A stretch of 64,000 nt of DNA from Cohnella nanjingensis. GTDB taxonomy: Bacteria > Bacillota > Bacilli > Paenibacillales > Paenibacillaceae. The stretch is taken from NCBI RefSeq assembly GCF_014212125.1, contig NZ_JACJVP010000006.1, positions 211,371-275,370 on the forward strand, given 5' to 3'. The notes under the pieces are model-generated. The model saw only the letters and a list, made by a program, of their open reading frames with translations, was not told the DNA's origin and searched no databases. Both the position numbers and the translations under genes were made by a program. Every line of letters begins with the position of its first letter. Within the stretch, counting starts at the first letter, position 1. This document shows, piece after piece, positions 17,781 through 27,077 of the stretch.

Positions 17781-18890
17781 ATGTCCGATGCCGCATGGCG
17801 GTTCGACTTCGGCAGCGCCGAGACCGCGCCGGGCTATACCAAGGCGGACGCCGCCCTCGCCTACGACCCGCAGCGCGGGTTCGGGTTCATCGCCCCCGCC
17901 AGGGTGACCGACCGGGATCGGGGAGAGCCGGAGCCGCTGAAGCGCGACTTCTGCATCCCCGCGGACGCGGTCTTCCGCGTAGACGTCCCTAACGGGACGT
18001 ATGTCGTCTCGCTGCTCATGGGCGATTGGATCGCCCCGGTCAGCACTACGCTCAAGACCGGCACCGGCCGTCTCGCCTTCCGCCGCCGCCCCGTCCCCGC
18101 CGGCCAGTTCGCCCGCGAGACGTTCGCCGTCCGCGTTCGGGACGGGCAGCTGCGGCTCTCCTTCTCCGGACCGGCCCCGCGCGTCAACGCGCTCGAGATC
18201 GACGCGGCGCCGCACACCCTGACGCTGCACTTGGCCGGAGATTCGACGGTGACGGATCAGCCGGATGAAGGCTTCCCCTATGCGGGATGGGGTCAGATGC
18301 TCTCTTCCTTCTTTAAACACAATGTAGCGATAACCAACCATGCCGTGTCGGGACGCAGCGCCAGGAGCTTCGTCGAAGAAGGCCGTCTCGACGCGATCCT
18401 GCGCGAGATCAAGCCGGATGATTGGCTGTTCGTCCAGTTCGGCCACAACGACCAAAAGCCCGACGAAGCGAGGCGCACCGATCCTGCGACCAGCTACAAG
18501 GCGTACTTGAAGCATTACGCGGACGGCGCCCGCGAGCTGGGCGCGCACCCGGTGCTGGTCACTTCGGTGCACCGCCGCTACTTCGAACCCGACGGGTCGC
18601 TGCGCGATACGCACGGGCCTTATCTGGAGGCGGTGCGCGAGTTGGCGAAGGCCGAGGACATCCCGCTCGTCGACCTGGCCGAGATGAGCCGGATCTGGTT
18701 CGAAGCCCTCGGTCCGGAGGGGACGAAGGAAGCGTTCATGTGGGGCGCGCCCGGCGAATTCCTGCATTTTCCCGACGGGATCGAGGACAACACGCACTTC
18801 CAGGAGCGCGGCGCGCTGGCCCTAGCCGGGATGGTGGCGGGGCGGATTCGCGAGCTGGGCATCTGGCCGCTGACGATGTATTTGAAATAA
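17781..18890 (+). CDS. rhgT: SGNH-family rhamnogalacturonan acetylesterase
   Basis: The 369-residue enzyme probably removes acetyl groups from rhamnogalacturonan so that later enzymes can degrade the backbone. The N-terminal 140 residues form a beta-rich, carbohydrate-binding-like domain (WRFDFGS near the start). The SGNH catalytic domain follows, with Ser155 in GDST, Asn223 in FGHNDQ, and Asp336 and His339 in DNTHF. There is no signal peptide, so it acts inside the cell on imported oligomers. The ATG has AAAGGAGG upstream. It opens the pectin cluster that continues to 28.1 kb. Confidence 0.9.
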   Translation: MSDAAWRFDFGSAETAPGYTKADAALAYDPQRGFGFIAPARVTDRDRGEPEPLKRDFCIPADAVFRVDVPNGTYVVSLLMGDWIAPVSTTLKTGTGRLAFRRRPVPAGQFARETFAVRVRDGQLRLSFSGPAPRVNALEIDAAPHTLTLHLAGDSTVTDQPDEGFPYAGWGQMLSSFFKHNVAITNHAVSGRSARSFVEEGRLDAILREIKPDDWLFVQFGHNDQKPDEARRTDPATSYKAYLKHYADGARELGAHPVLVTSVHRRYFEPDGSLRDTHGPYLEAVRELAKAEDIPLVDLAEMSRIWFEALGPEGTKEAFMWGAPGEFLHFPDGIEDNTHFQERGALALAGMVAGRIRELGIWPLTMYLK

Positions 18891-18950
18891 TTGGGGCGAG
18901 CCGACCGGCGGCCGAACAATTGACAGCGCTTGCAGAACGATGCCATAATC

Positions 18951-19008
18951 CCAAGTAAAAACGGCTTTGCCGTCTACTCGGAAGAGGGCGACACCTTTTT
19001 ATCGGCTT
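18951..19008 (+). repeat. Two-hairpin element, copy B (first hairpin only)
   Basis: The block CCAAGTAAAAACGGC to CCTTTTTATCGG matches the first hairpin of the element seen at 15.7, 34.0, 34.1 and 63.1 kb. The second hairpin with the GGATAGGCG loop is absent. It ends 30 bases before the sensor-kinase start codon, so it would lie in that gene's leader. Confidence 0.8.
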
Positions 19009-19038
19009 AGAAATCGATCCGACGGGGAGCGGCAGCCT

Positions 19039-20793
19039 ATGCAGCGATGGTTCTCGGCCTTTCGGCACATGAAGATCCGCAACAAGCTCACCATCTTCAC
19101 CGCGCTTATCATTCTCGCCGCCTTCCTCTTTACTTTTATCGTCCAGCAGTATGCGTTCTCCATCTACGACGGGCAGCTCTACGACAAGTCGTCCAAGGTG
19201 CTCAACATGTCCTCCTCCGCCATCGAGACGGAGCTGAAGCGGATCGAACAAGCGTCCTACAATATGATCGCCGACGCGCAGATTCAGAAGCTGCTCAAGG
19301 CGGTGAAGGCCAGTACGTCCGAGTACGACCGCCACTTGCTCAAGGAAGACATCGTAGGCCGGCTCGTCAGCTATGCGGGAACGGATTCCTCGATCTACTC
19401 CATTCAGCTGATCGACACGTACGACGTCAAGCACGAAGCCGGCGCCGTGTACCCGATCGGCATGAACAAGATGGCACGGATTCGGGACATCACGGAAGCG
19501 AGCAAGGGCGGCAACAGCTGGATCTACCCGGACCTGGAGGATCCCGCCCTCATCTCCGCCCGCGAAGTCCGGTCGTTCAGCAATCTGAATCTCGATCTCC
19601 AGTATCTGGGGCTGCTCATCATCCGCGTCAACATCGACAAGATCGTCCGCAAGTACGCCGGCGAGGGCGAGGACCTCATCATGATCGCGGGCGACGAGGT
19701 TATCTATCCGGAGCATCCGCTGTTCGAGCCGAGCCGATATACCGGGCTGATCCGGTCGGAGAACGGATACTTCAAGCACGACTTCGACGGCAAGACGTAC
19801 TTCGTCTCGCATATCCGCTCCGCGAACACCGGCTGGACGTACCTCAACATCACGCCGTTCAATCAGGTGTTCAAGCAGGTCATCTTCATCAAGGAGCTGG
19901 TCATTCTCGTCTTCGTCTTCCTCTTCGTCGTCGTCGTCCTGCTGGGCATTCGGTTCTCGCGCAGCCTGACGCGTCCGATCGAGGATCTGATCGGCCGGAT
20001 GAAGCTGGCCGAGCGGGGCAACTTCGCCGAAGCGAATCTGTTGCCGGAAGGCGACCAGCCCGTCGCGATGGACGAGATCGGCCTGCTGCACCGGACGTTC
20101 CGGCTCATGATCGAACGCATCCAGGCCTTGATCACGGAGAACTATTCGAACCGCCTGCTGCTGAAGGAGACGGAGTTCCGGGCGCTGCAAGCCCAGATCA
20201 ACCCGCACTTCCTCTACAACACGCTGGAATCGATCAACTGGCTCGCCAAGGTGAACCGGCAGTCCCAGATCTCCCAGATGGTCGAAGCGCTCGGCTTCCT
20301 CCTGCGCAACTCCATCAACCTGAAGCAGCCGATCCTGACGCTCGCCGAAGAGATCGACATCGTGAACAGCTACGTCGTCATTCAGAAGTACCGGTTCGAG
20401 GAGCGGCTCGACTTCACGCTGGACGTGCCGGATCGCTACCTGCAGCGCCGCATCCCGAAGCTGACGCTGCAGCCGCTGTTAGAGAACGCCGTTCAGTACG
20501 CCTTGGAGCCGTCTATCGGCACCTGCAAGATCTCGATCCGCGCCTGCGAGGCGGACGAAGGCGACGATTGGCTGGTCGCCATCAAAGACGACGGCCCCGG
20601 CATGGCGCCGGATACGCTGACGCGCCTTCGCAGCGGCGAGCTCGCCGCCAAGGGCAGGGGCATCGGCCTCGGCAATATCGACGAACGGATCAAGCTCGCC
20701 TTCGGCGAGCGCTACGGCATCCGCATCGACAGCGAACCCGGCCGGGGGGCGCGCGTTCTCATCCTGCTGCCGGGAGAAACGGAGGGAACCTGA
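19039..20793 (+). CDS. Sensor histidine kinase of the pectin cluster, YesM family
   Basis: This 584-residue kinase has a membrane helix at about 15-37 (LTIFTALIILAAFLFTF), a large extracellular domain, a second helix near 290-312 and a HAMP-like linker. The His_kinase box is INPHFLYNTLESINWL, and the ATP-binding site has LQPLLENAVQY and DDGPGMAP. I chose the ATG at 19039, after GGGGAG; upstream codons lie in the repeat element. The stop overlaps the next start (TGATG), so the pair is coupled. The inferred signal is a rhamnogalacturonan fragment. Confidence 0.93.
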   Translation: MQRWFSAFRHMKIRNKLTIFTALIILAAFLFTFIVQQYAFSIYDGQLYDKSSKVLNMSSSAIETELKRIEQASYNMIADAQIQKLLKAVKASTSEYDRHLLKEDIVGRLVSYAGTDSSIYSIQLIDTYDVKHEAGAVYPIGMNKMARIRDITEASKGGNSWIYPDLEDPALISAREVRSFSNLNLDLQYLGLLIIRVNIDKIVRKYAGEGEDLIMIAGDEVIYPEHPLFEPSRYTGLIRSENGYFKHDFDGKTYFVSHIRSANTGWTYLNITPFNQVFKQVIFIKELVILVFVFLFVVVVLLGIRFSRSLTRPIEDLIGRMKLAERGNFAEANLLPEGDQPVAMDEIGLLHRTFRLMIERIQALITENYSNRLLLKETEFRALQAQINPHFLYNTLESINWLAKVNRQSQISQMVEALGFLLRNSINLKQPILTLAEEIDIVNSYVVIQKYRFEERLDFTLDVPDRYLQRRIPKLTLQPLLENAVQYALEPSIGTCKISIRACEADEGDDWLVAIKDDGPGMAPDTLTRLRSGELAAKGRGIGLGNIDERIKLAFGERYGIRIDSEPGRGARVLILLPGETEGT

Positions 20794-22364
20794 TGTACAA
20801 AGTGCTGCTGGTCGACGACGAACGCATCATCTTAGACGGCATCTCTCAGCTCGTAGACTGGTCTGCCTTAGGCACGACGCTCGCCGGGACGGCCGCGAAC
20901 GGAATCGAAGCCTACGAGCGCATCCTGCGGGAAGCGCCCGACATCGTCGTGAGCGACATCCGCATGCCGGGCATGGACGGATTGGGGCTCGTGCAGCGGG
21001 TCAGCGAATCGCATCCAGACATCAAGTTCGTCATCCTGTCCGGATTCGGCGAGTTCGAATACGCCAGCAAGGCGATGCAGTACGGCGTAAAGCACTATCT
21101 CCTGAAGCCGACGAACGAGCGCAAGATCGGCGAGGCGCTGACCGAGCTCGTGGCCGAGCTCGACCATGCGCGCCGCAAGGACGCGTTCGTCCGGGACATG
21201 AAGGACGGCTTGGCCAAGCTCATGCCCCACGTGAAGGAGCAGGTGCTGAAAGAGTTCGTCACGAACAAGACGTACGGCAGCCGGGAGTGGGACTACTACC
21301 GCGACCTGTTCCGCTTCGAGATCGACGCGCCGGTACGGCTCCTGCTCTTCCGGCTGGAGGGGAACGACTTCGAGTTCGAGCATCTGTTCGCGCTCAAGAA
21401 CATCGCCGAAGACCTGCTCGAGTCGACGCTGCTCGGCACGACGATCGGCGACCATGTGCTCATCCTCATCGAGGATACGCCGGACCTGGCTAGCCTGTAC
21501 CGCCGCATCCAGGAGATCCGCTGCACGTTCAGGGACTACTACAAGCGGGACACGACGATCGCGCTCAGCGAGCCGAACCGGATCACGCACGCGCGCAGCC
21601 TGTACCGGGAGACGCTCCAATGCCTCGGCTACCGGTTCTATCTGGGCGAAGGGAGCCTGATCACGCTCAAGGACACGGCCGAGGGCGCGCAGGGCGGCGC
21701 TGGCGCGGACGCGTTCTCCTTTCCGGAGGAGCGGCTGACGATGCCCGTCCGGTCCGGCCATCGCGAGGAGGCCGAGCAAGCGCTCGCCGACTTCATCGAG
21801 GCGCTGCGGCGGGCGGGCCTGGCGATCGAGCAGACGAAGTCCTACGCGATCCAGCAGTACGTCTCGCTCATCCGGCATGCGGATCCCGCGCGATTGAACG
21901 AATATTACGCCCGCATCCCCGCCCTCGTGGAGCTCGGGACCCTTCAAGCGATCCACGCCTTCCTCGGCGAGACCGTCCGCGAGCTGACCGAGCGCCATTA
22001 CGAGCAGAACGTCGTCAAGCACACCGCCATCGTGCGCAAGGTGATCGCCATCGTCGACGACCATCTCGGCGATTCGCAGCTGTCCCTGAACAGCGTCGCG
22101 AGCGAGATGCTCTATATGAACGCGGACTACCTCGGCAAGCTGTTCAAGAAAGAGACGGGCGAGAAGTTCTCCAACTACGTCATGAAGGCGCGCATCAAAC
22201 AAGCGACCGAGCGGATGACCGACCGGCCGGATATCAAGGTCTTCGAGCTGGCTGAGCAGCTTGGCTTCGGCGACAACCCGCAATACTTCAGCCAGGTGTT
22301 CAAAAAGTACGCCGGATGCACGCCCTCGGAGTTTATGAAGACGGCCCACTCCTCTGCTTTTTGA
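20793..22364 (+). CDS. Response regulator of the pectin cluster, YesN family
   Basis: This 523-residue AraC-type regulator has a receiver domain (about 1-120) with D8, D9, phospho-acceptor D55 (VVSDIRMPGMDG) and HYLLKP. The C-terminal 100 residues form the DNA-binding domain with YLGKLFKKETGEKFSNYV and YFSQVFKKYAGCTPSEF. It overlaps the kinase gene by one base. Its likely targets are the binding-protein gene 108 bases downstream, the permease-GH105 operon and the upstream esterase. Confidence 0.93.
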   Translation: MYKVLLVDDERIILDGISQLVDWSALGTTLAGTAANGIEAYERILREAPDIVVSDIRMPGMDGLGLVQRVSESHPDIKFVILSGFGEFEYASKAMQYGVKHYLLKPTNERKIGEALTELVAELDHARRKDAFVRDMKDGLAKLMPHVKEQVLKEFVTNKTYGSREWDYYRDLFRFEIDAPVRLLLFRLEGNDFEFEHLFALKNIAEDLLESTLLGTTIGDHVLILIEDTPDLASLYRRIQEIRCTFRDYYKRDTTIALSEPNRITHARSLYRETLQCLGYRFYLGEGSLITLKDTAEGAQGGAGADAFSFPEERLTMPVRSGHREEAEQALADFIEALRRAGLAIEQTKSYAIQQYVSLIRHADPARLNEYYARIPALVELGTLQAIHAFLGETVRELTERHYEQNVVKHTAIVRKVIAIVDDHLGDSQLSLNSVASEMLYMNADYLGKLFKKETGEKFSNYVMKARIKQATERMTDRPDIKVFELAEQLGFGDNPQYFSQVFKKYAGCTPSEFMKTAHSSAF

Positions 22365-22421
22365 ACAAGATGATCTGTTTTTTGGATTAACCTTTCTCCC
22401 CTCCCGCTTGATAATAGGAAA

Positions 22422-22435
22422 TGTAAGCATTATCA
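22422..22435 (+). promoter_or_regulatory. Candidate cre site (CcpA)
   Basis: TGTAAGCATTATCA matches the catabolite-responsive consensus TGWAANCGNTNWCA at all but one position. It lies 38 bases before the binding-protein start codon, which fits glucose repression of an alternative-sugar gene. Confidence 0.55.
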
Positions 22436-22472
22436 ATCCGCTACAGACGACCATAAGGGGAGGAAATAAGCT

Positions 22473-23807
22473 ATGAAAAAAGCAGCTACAGCGCTTCTGA
22501 CGCTGTCCCTGGCAGCAGGTCTGACGGCAGCCTGCGGCGGAGGCGGCAAGGATGACGCCGCATCGCCAAGCGGCAGCGCGTCAGCCTCTGCGGGCGCATC
22601 CGCATCCAAGGGCGGCGACGGCGAGAAAGTGACGCTCCGCGTCGCCTGGTGGGGCGGCCAGTCCCGCCACGATTACACGCTGAAGGTCATCGACCTCTAT
22701 CAGCAGAAGCATCCGAACGTCAAGATCGAGACCGAGTACGCCGCGTTCGACGACTACTGGAAGAAGCTCGCGCCTCAAGCGGCCGCGAACCAGCTGCCGG
22801 ACGTCATCCAGATGGATATCTCCTACCTGTCCCAGTACGGCAGCAAAGGCCAGCTCGAAGATCTGAAGCCCTACATCGACAAAGGGCTGATCGATACGAG
22901 CAACGTCAGCGACAGCGTGCTGTCCGGCGGCAAAGTCAAGGATACGCTCTATGCGTTTAACCTGGGCTCCAACGCGCTCGCCTCGATCGTCGATTTACAG
23001 CTGCTGAAGGACAACGGCATCGACGTGCCGACGAACGAGTGGACGTGGGACGACTACACCGACATCGGCGCCAAGCTGAAGGAGAAGGGCAAGATCTTCG
23101 GCGGCTTCCGGTTCGACGTCTTCTTCCCCTTCTATCTGAGAGGACAGGGCAAGCACATGTACGCCGCGGACGGCACCGGCCTCGGCTACGAAGACCAGCA
23201 ATTCATCGACTACTTCACGATGTACAAGGGCTGGTACGACAACGGCTACCTGCTGTCCCTGGACAAAGAGTCGCAGAAGAAAGGGACCCCGGAGGAAGAC
23301 GAAATGGTGCCGGGCCACTCCTTCTCCTCGAACGGCTGGTCCAACCAGTACATCCTGCTCGCGAACGCGGTCAAGCGTCCGATCGATCTGCTGCCGGTCC
23401 CGGGTTGGAACCAAAACAAGGCGCTGTTCCTGAAGCCTTCGATGTACTTCTCCATTCCGCAGAGCTCCAAGGCCAAGGAAGAAGCCGCCAAGTTCATCGA
23501 CTTCTGGGTGAACGACGTCGAAGCCAACAAGATCATCATGGGCGAGCGCGGCGTGCCGATCTCCTCCAAGATCAAGGAAGAGCTGAAACCGCTCCTGACG
23601 CCGGAGCAGACCAAAGTGTTCGACTACGTCGCCTGGGCCGAGCAGAACGCCAGCGAGATGGATCCGCCGAACCCGGTCGGCGCGACCGAGGTCGACGCGC
23701 TGCTCAAATCGTACGGCGAGTCGATCCTGTACAAGAAGATCACCATCGAAGACGCCGCCGCCAAGTTCCGCAAGGAAGCCGAAGAGATTCTGGCGAAGAA
23801 CAAGTAA
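22473..23807 (+). CDS. yesO: Sugar ABC transporter substrate-binding lipoprotein, YesO-like
   Basis: This 444-residue lipoprotein probably captures unsaturated rhamnogalacturonan oligomers for the permeases at 25.3-27.0 kb. The signal peptide ends in LTAAC with Cys21 as the lipid site, then a Ser/Ala/Gly-rich linker. The mature part starts KVTLRVAWWGGQ, as in family-1 solute-binding proteins. The ATG has AGGGGAGG upstream. A terminator follows 100 bases later. In Bacillus yesO directly precedes yesP; here an opposing gene separates them, so transporter assembly depends on two transcripts. Confidence 0.85.
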   Translation: MKKAATALLTLSLAAGLTAACGGGGKDDAASPSGSASASAGASASKGGDGEKVTLRVAWWGGQSRHDYTLKVIDLYQQKHPNVKIETEYAAFDDYWKKLAPQAAANQLPDVIQMDISYLSQYGSKGQLEDLKPYIDKGLIDTSNVSDSVLSGGKVKDTLYAFNLGSNALASIVDLQLLKDNGIDVPTNEWTWDDYTDIGAKLKEKGKIFGGFRFDVFFPFYLRGQGKHMYAADGTGLGYEDQQFIDYFTMYKGWYDNGYLLSLDKESQKKGTPEEDEMVPGHSFSSNGWSNQYILLANAVKRPIDLLPVPGWNQNKALFLKPSMYFSIPQSSKAKEEAAKFIDFWVNDVEANKIIMGERGVPISSKIKEELKPLLTPEQTKVFDYVAWAEQNASEMDPPNPVGATEVDALLKSYGESILYKKITIEDAAAKFRKEAEEILAKNK

Positions 23808-23910
23808 GGCTGGGGCTAACCTGACGGAGTTCATTAAGGCGGGGAGATCCTAGCGGAGAGCAAGGAAGATGAGGGCATAGGCTCTACTGGGAACGCCGCA
23901 CATCACAGAA

Positions 23911-23946
23911 ATCCGGACTCGCAATTGCCGCGGGTCCGGTTATTTT
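23911..23946 (+). terminator. Terminator after the binding-protein gene
   Basis: A CCGGAC/GTCCGG stem, extended by a GC pair, is followed by TTATTTT. It lies 104 bases past the stop at 23807 and separates the lipoprotein gene from the opposing gene at 24011. Confidence 0.7.
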
Positions 23947-24010
23947 GAGTACGAGCGCCGCTCCCGCTCCGCAAGCCCGAGATTGACGGTTCTCCGGCTA
24001 TTTCCTTCTT

Positions 24011-24916
24011 TCAGTAACTATATAGCCGATCATCCGTTCCTTGGATCGCAATACGAATACCATCCTGTGATTCAATGAATTTGCAAACCGGAACGAATAG
24101 GTGCGGCTTCCCCGTAATAAATCGAGTATCGGGGGCTCCATGGTCTTTCATTAGAAGTTCGCAAATGACCATTGCACTCCGAACGCCATTTGCCAAATAC
24201 TTCAAGACAGGATCCTTCAATCGGTTAGGGAGTAGAAAATGATCCGGAAGCGGAGAGTTCGATGTCGGCTTCTCCTGAATCTCGACCCAGTGGAACAAGT
24301 CATTCGGGATCTCCTCCGGTTGAGGTCGTTTTTCGAAATAGAGCGGTATACCTGCTGCACGATTTGCATTACGTTTCTGCCGAAGCCGCTGGATTTGCCG
24401 ATCCAGCAGCGGAAGACCTTGCTCGAGCTGAAGTTGGATGTCTTTGGGGATGTCGTCTATCTGCAGCAGCTCCGGATCAGGCTGCCACCCATTAACCACC
24501 TTGGTTAGAATATCGTCCAGTTCGAAGTCGATCGCGTCGAACCCTTTCTTGATAGCTGCAACAGCTGCGGCATCAATGCCGAGATGTTCCTTTAAATGCT
24601 CAATGCCAAATTTCTTTACCTCGCCGGAGGACTTGTGTTCTACATGATGCTGATATCTTAAGGGACGGCCGCATTCGCATCGAAGTTCGGGAGAAACCTG
24701 TCCAGTATCATAATAGCCGGTATACACCCATTCCGTTAGCAGAGCCTCGATATCCTCTGGCGATGCGTCATCCGGAATATGATGGCCTTTTTGCGCAGCC
24801 AGCGCATTCGCGAAGGCCGTTCTTCTTCCTCGGATCATCTGTTCATTCAGAAAGAGCCGCTGCTCTGGCGTGAGTTGGGCAAGTATGGGGTCCCGATCCT
24901 CGATGGATAGCCTCAA
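24011..24916 (-). CDS. DUF3895-like protein, unknown function
   Basis: This 301-residue protein resembles my recollection of DUF3895 proteins, common on Bacillus plasmids and accessory regions. Features include LTPEQRLFLNEQMIRGRRTAFANALAAQ at the start (quoted in part: residues 15-42), a possible zinc-binding CECGRPLRYQHH near residue 79, and the helical segment AIKKGFDAIDFELDDIL. No catalytic motif is visible. The start is TTG at 24916, with GGGGGGAT upstream. Its GC content is visibly lower than that of its neighbours and it opposes the pectin genes on both sides, so I infer acquisition by transfer. Confidence 0.65.
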   Translation of the reverse strand: MRLSIEDRDPILAQLTPEQRLFLNEQMIRGRRTAFANALAAQKGHHIPDDASPEDIEALLTEWVYTGYYDTGQVSPELRCECGRPLRYQHHVEHKSSGEVKKFGIEHLKEHLGIDAAAVAAIKKGFDAIDFELDDILTKVVNGWQPDPELLQIDDIPKDIQLQLEQGLPLLDRQIQRLRQKRNANRAAGIPLYFEKRPQPEEIPNDLFHWVEIQEKPTSNSPLPDHFLLPNRLKDPVLKYLANGVRSAMVICELLMKDHGAPDTRFITGKPHLFVPVCKFIESQDGIRIAIQGTDDRLYSY

Positions 24917-25293
24917 TTATCATCCCCCCCTTGATCTTGTGTAGCTATAAACATAGCGACGACTACCCATACCTGACATAATCATTCTTGCAGAGAATCC
25001 CGCAGCCAGAAATAACAAGCCCACTCCACTGCGTTTATCGGGCTCCGACTCATATTTCTATCTCATACTCCTTGTTTTGTATTTCTTCACGTTGGCAGCC
25101 CATTCCTTCTATCAAGCCGAGTTACCTCTCCCGCCTCCCTACCTCCGCCTCCAGCATGTCGGCTTATTAAACAAACTAATCGGATTTTTGCCTTCATCTC
25201 CCTCCCCCCGTCCGCCATAATGAGAGACAGATTGAGAGCGCTTAAGCGCGCGTCTCGCCGCCATTCCACGCCATTCGAAAGGGGAGATCCGCC
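24917..25293. other. Gap before the yesP-like gene, with a GC palindrome
   Basis: No gene is supported here. The left part is lower in GC, like the DUF3895-like gene. Near the right end, at 25238-25249, GCGCTTAAGCGC is a perfect 12-bp palindrome 44 bases before the permease start codon. It could be an operator or a degenerate cre site for the yesPQR unit. Confidence 0.5.
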
Positions 25294-26196
25294 TTGAAGA
25301 AGCTCCGCGAGAACGACCATCTGGTCGGCTACGTATTCTCCGCCCCTTTTATCCTGGGCTTCCTCGTCTTCACGCTGTACCCGATTCTCAGCTCGCTCTA
25401 CTACTCGTTCACCGACTACACGATGCTGGGCGCGCCCAACTGGGTCGGCCTCGACAACTACCAGAAGATGCTGTTCCACGACGACAAGTACGCCAAGTCC
25501 GTCAGCGTCACGCTCACCTACGTCCTCTCCAGCGTGCCGTTGCGTCTCGCGTTCGCGCTGCTCGTCGCGATGATCCTGAACCGGGCGGTCACCGGCATCG
25601 GCCTCTACCGTTCCGCCTACTACCTGCCTTCGCTTATCGGCGGCAGCGTCGCGGTCTCGATCATGTGGTCCCAAGTGTTCGGCAGCGACGGCCTCGTCAA
25701 CTCCGTCCTGCGCACGTTCGGCGTCGACGCCAGCACGAACTACGTCGGCTCTCCAGGATACGCTATCTGGACGCTCATCGCCCTCTCGGTCTGGCAGTTC
25801 GGATCGTCCATGCTCATCTTCCTCGCCGGCCTCAAGAGCATTCCCGCTTCCTACTATGAAGCGGCGAGCGTCGACGGCGCGAACGGTCTCCATCGCTTCT
25901 TCAAGATCACGCTGCCGCTGCTCAGTCCGATCATCCTGTTCAACTTGATCATGCAGACGATCTCGGCGTTCATGACGTTCACGCCCGCCTACATCATCTC
26001 CCGGGGCGACGGCCGGCCGGTGGACGAGACGCTCGTCTACTCGCTGTACCTGTACCGCAAAGCGTTCGAATTCTCCAGCATGGGCTTCGCCTCCGCCATG
26101 GCCTGGATCATGCTGATCGTGATCGGGCTGCTGACGCTGCTTATTTTCCAATCGTCCAAGTATTGGGTCCACTACGAAACGAAAGGAGAGGGTTAA
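25294..26196 (+). CDS. yesP: ABC sugar permease, YesP-like
   Basis: This 300-residue MalF-type permease probably imports rhamnogalacturonan oligomers. It has six hydrophobic segments beginning with [17 protein letters not shown], and the EAA-type loop is [17 protein letters not shown]. The start is a TTG at 25294 with GGGGAG upstream. It is separated by one base from the second permease gene. Identity with YesP rests on the family plus the cluster. Confidence 0.87.
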   Translation: MKKLRENDHLVGYVFSAPFILGFLVFTLYPILSSLYYSFTDYTMLGAPNWVGLDNYQKMLFHDDKYAKSVSVTLTYVLSSVPLRLAFALLVAMILNRAVTGIGLYRSAYYLPSLIGGSVAVSIMWSQVFGSDGLVNSVLRTFGVDASTNYVGSPGYAIWTLIALSVWQFGSSMLIFLAGLKSIPASYYEAASVDGANGLHRFFKITLPLLSPIILFNLIMQTISAFMTFTPAYIISRGDGRPVDETLVYSLYLYRKAFEFSSMGFASAMAWIMLIVIGLLTLLIFQSSKYWVHYETKGEG

Positions 26197-26197
26197 G

Positions 26198-27043
26198 ATG
26201 GCGCACACGAACCGACGCCTCAAGGCGTTCGCCTACCACCTCCTGGTCGGGGGCCTTGCGCTGATCATGCTCTATCCGATCATCTGGCTGGCCATGAGCT
26301 CGCTCAAGCCGAACGACGAGATCTTCACGACCGCGTACAGCCTCCTTCCGAGCAGCTTCGAATGGTCGAACTACAGCAAGGGCTGGGCGGGCTTCGGCGG
26401 CAACACGTTCGCGAACTTCTACAAGAACTCGTTCATCATCGTCATCGCCTCCACCTTCGGGGCGGTGGCCAGCTCCGCGCTCGTCGCCTACGGCTTCGCC
26501 CGGGTGTCCTACTTCGGCAAAGCCTTCTGGTTCACGTGCATGATGATCACGATGATGCTGCCGCGCGACGTCACGATGATCCCGCAGTACATCCTGTTCT
26601 CCAAGCTCGGGTGGCTCGCTTCGTTCAAGCCGATCATCATCCCGCAGTTTTTCGCGACGCCGTTCTTCATCTTCCTGATCATGCAGTTCATCCGCACCAT
26701 CCCGGGCGAACTGGACGAGGCGGCCAAGATCGACGGATGCAGCCGGTACGGCATCTTCTTCCGGATCATCCTGCCGCTCATCGCGCCGGCTCTCGTCACC
26801 TCCACCATCTTCGCGTTCTATTGGAACTGGGAGGACTTCATTCACCCGCTGCTGTACCTGAACAACCCGGATCTGTTCCCGGTCTCGCTCGCGCTGAAGC
26901 TGTTCCTCGACACCGACGCCGTCAACAACTGGGGCGGACTGTTCGCGATGTCGACGCTGTCGCTCGTTCCGATCTTCGTCGTCTTCTTCCTCTTCCAGAA
27001 GTACATCGTCGAGGGGATCAGCACGACCGGTCTGAAGGGATAA
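26198..27043 (+). CDS. yesQ: ABC sugar permease, YesQ-like
   Basis: This 281-residue MalG-type permease is the partner of the YesP-like protein. It has six membrane segments, the EAA-type loop [19 protein letters not shown] and the C terminus [10 protein letters not shown] typical of the family. The ATG follows GGAGAGG. The operon continues into the GH105 gene. No ATPase gene is present, so an MsmX-like ATPase encoded elsewhere is expected. Confidence 0.87.
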   Translation: MAHTNRRLKAFAYHLLVGGLALIMLYPIIWLAMSSLKPNDEIFTTAYSLLPSSFEWSNYSKGWAGFGGNTFANFYKNSFIIVIASTFGAVASSALVAYGFARVSYFGKAFWFTCMMITMMLPRDVTMIPQYILFSKLGWLASFKPIIIPQFFATPFFIFLIMQFIRTIPGELDEAAKIDGCSRYGIFFRIILPLIAPALVTSTIFAFYWNWEDFIHPLLYLNNPDLFPVSLALKLFLDTDAVNNWGGLFAMSTLSLVPIFVVFFLFQKYIVEGISTTGLKG

Positions 27044-27077
27044 CCGCACTATGAACTTGGAAGGAGCCGATAATCAT

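Noticed and set aside
19047..22364. Open frame of 1105 codons across kinase and regulator
   Set aside because: Its first part is an out-of-frame, Arg-rich shadow of the kinase gene; only the part from 20793 is the real regulator.
25231..25249. Strong cre site before yesP
   Set aside because: TGAGAGCGCTTAAG differs from the consensus at three positions; kept only as a palindrome of unknown role.
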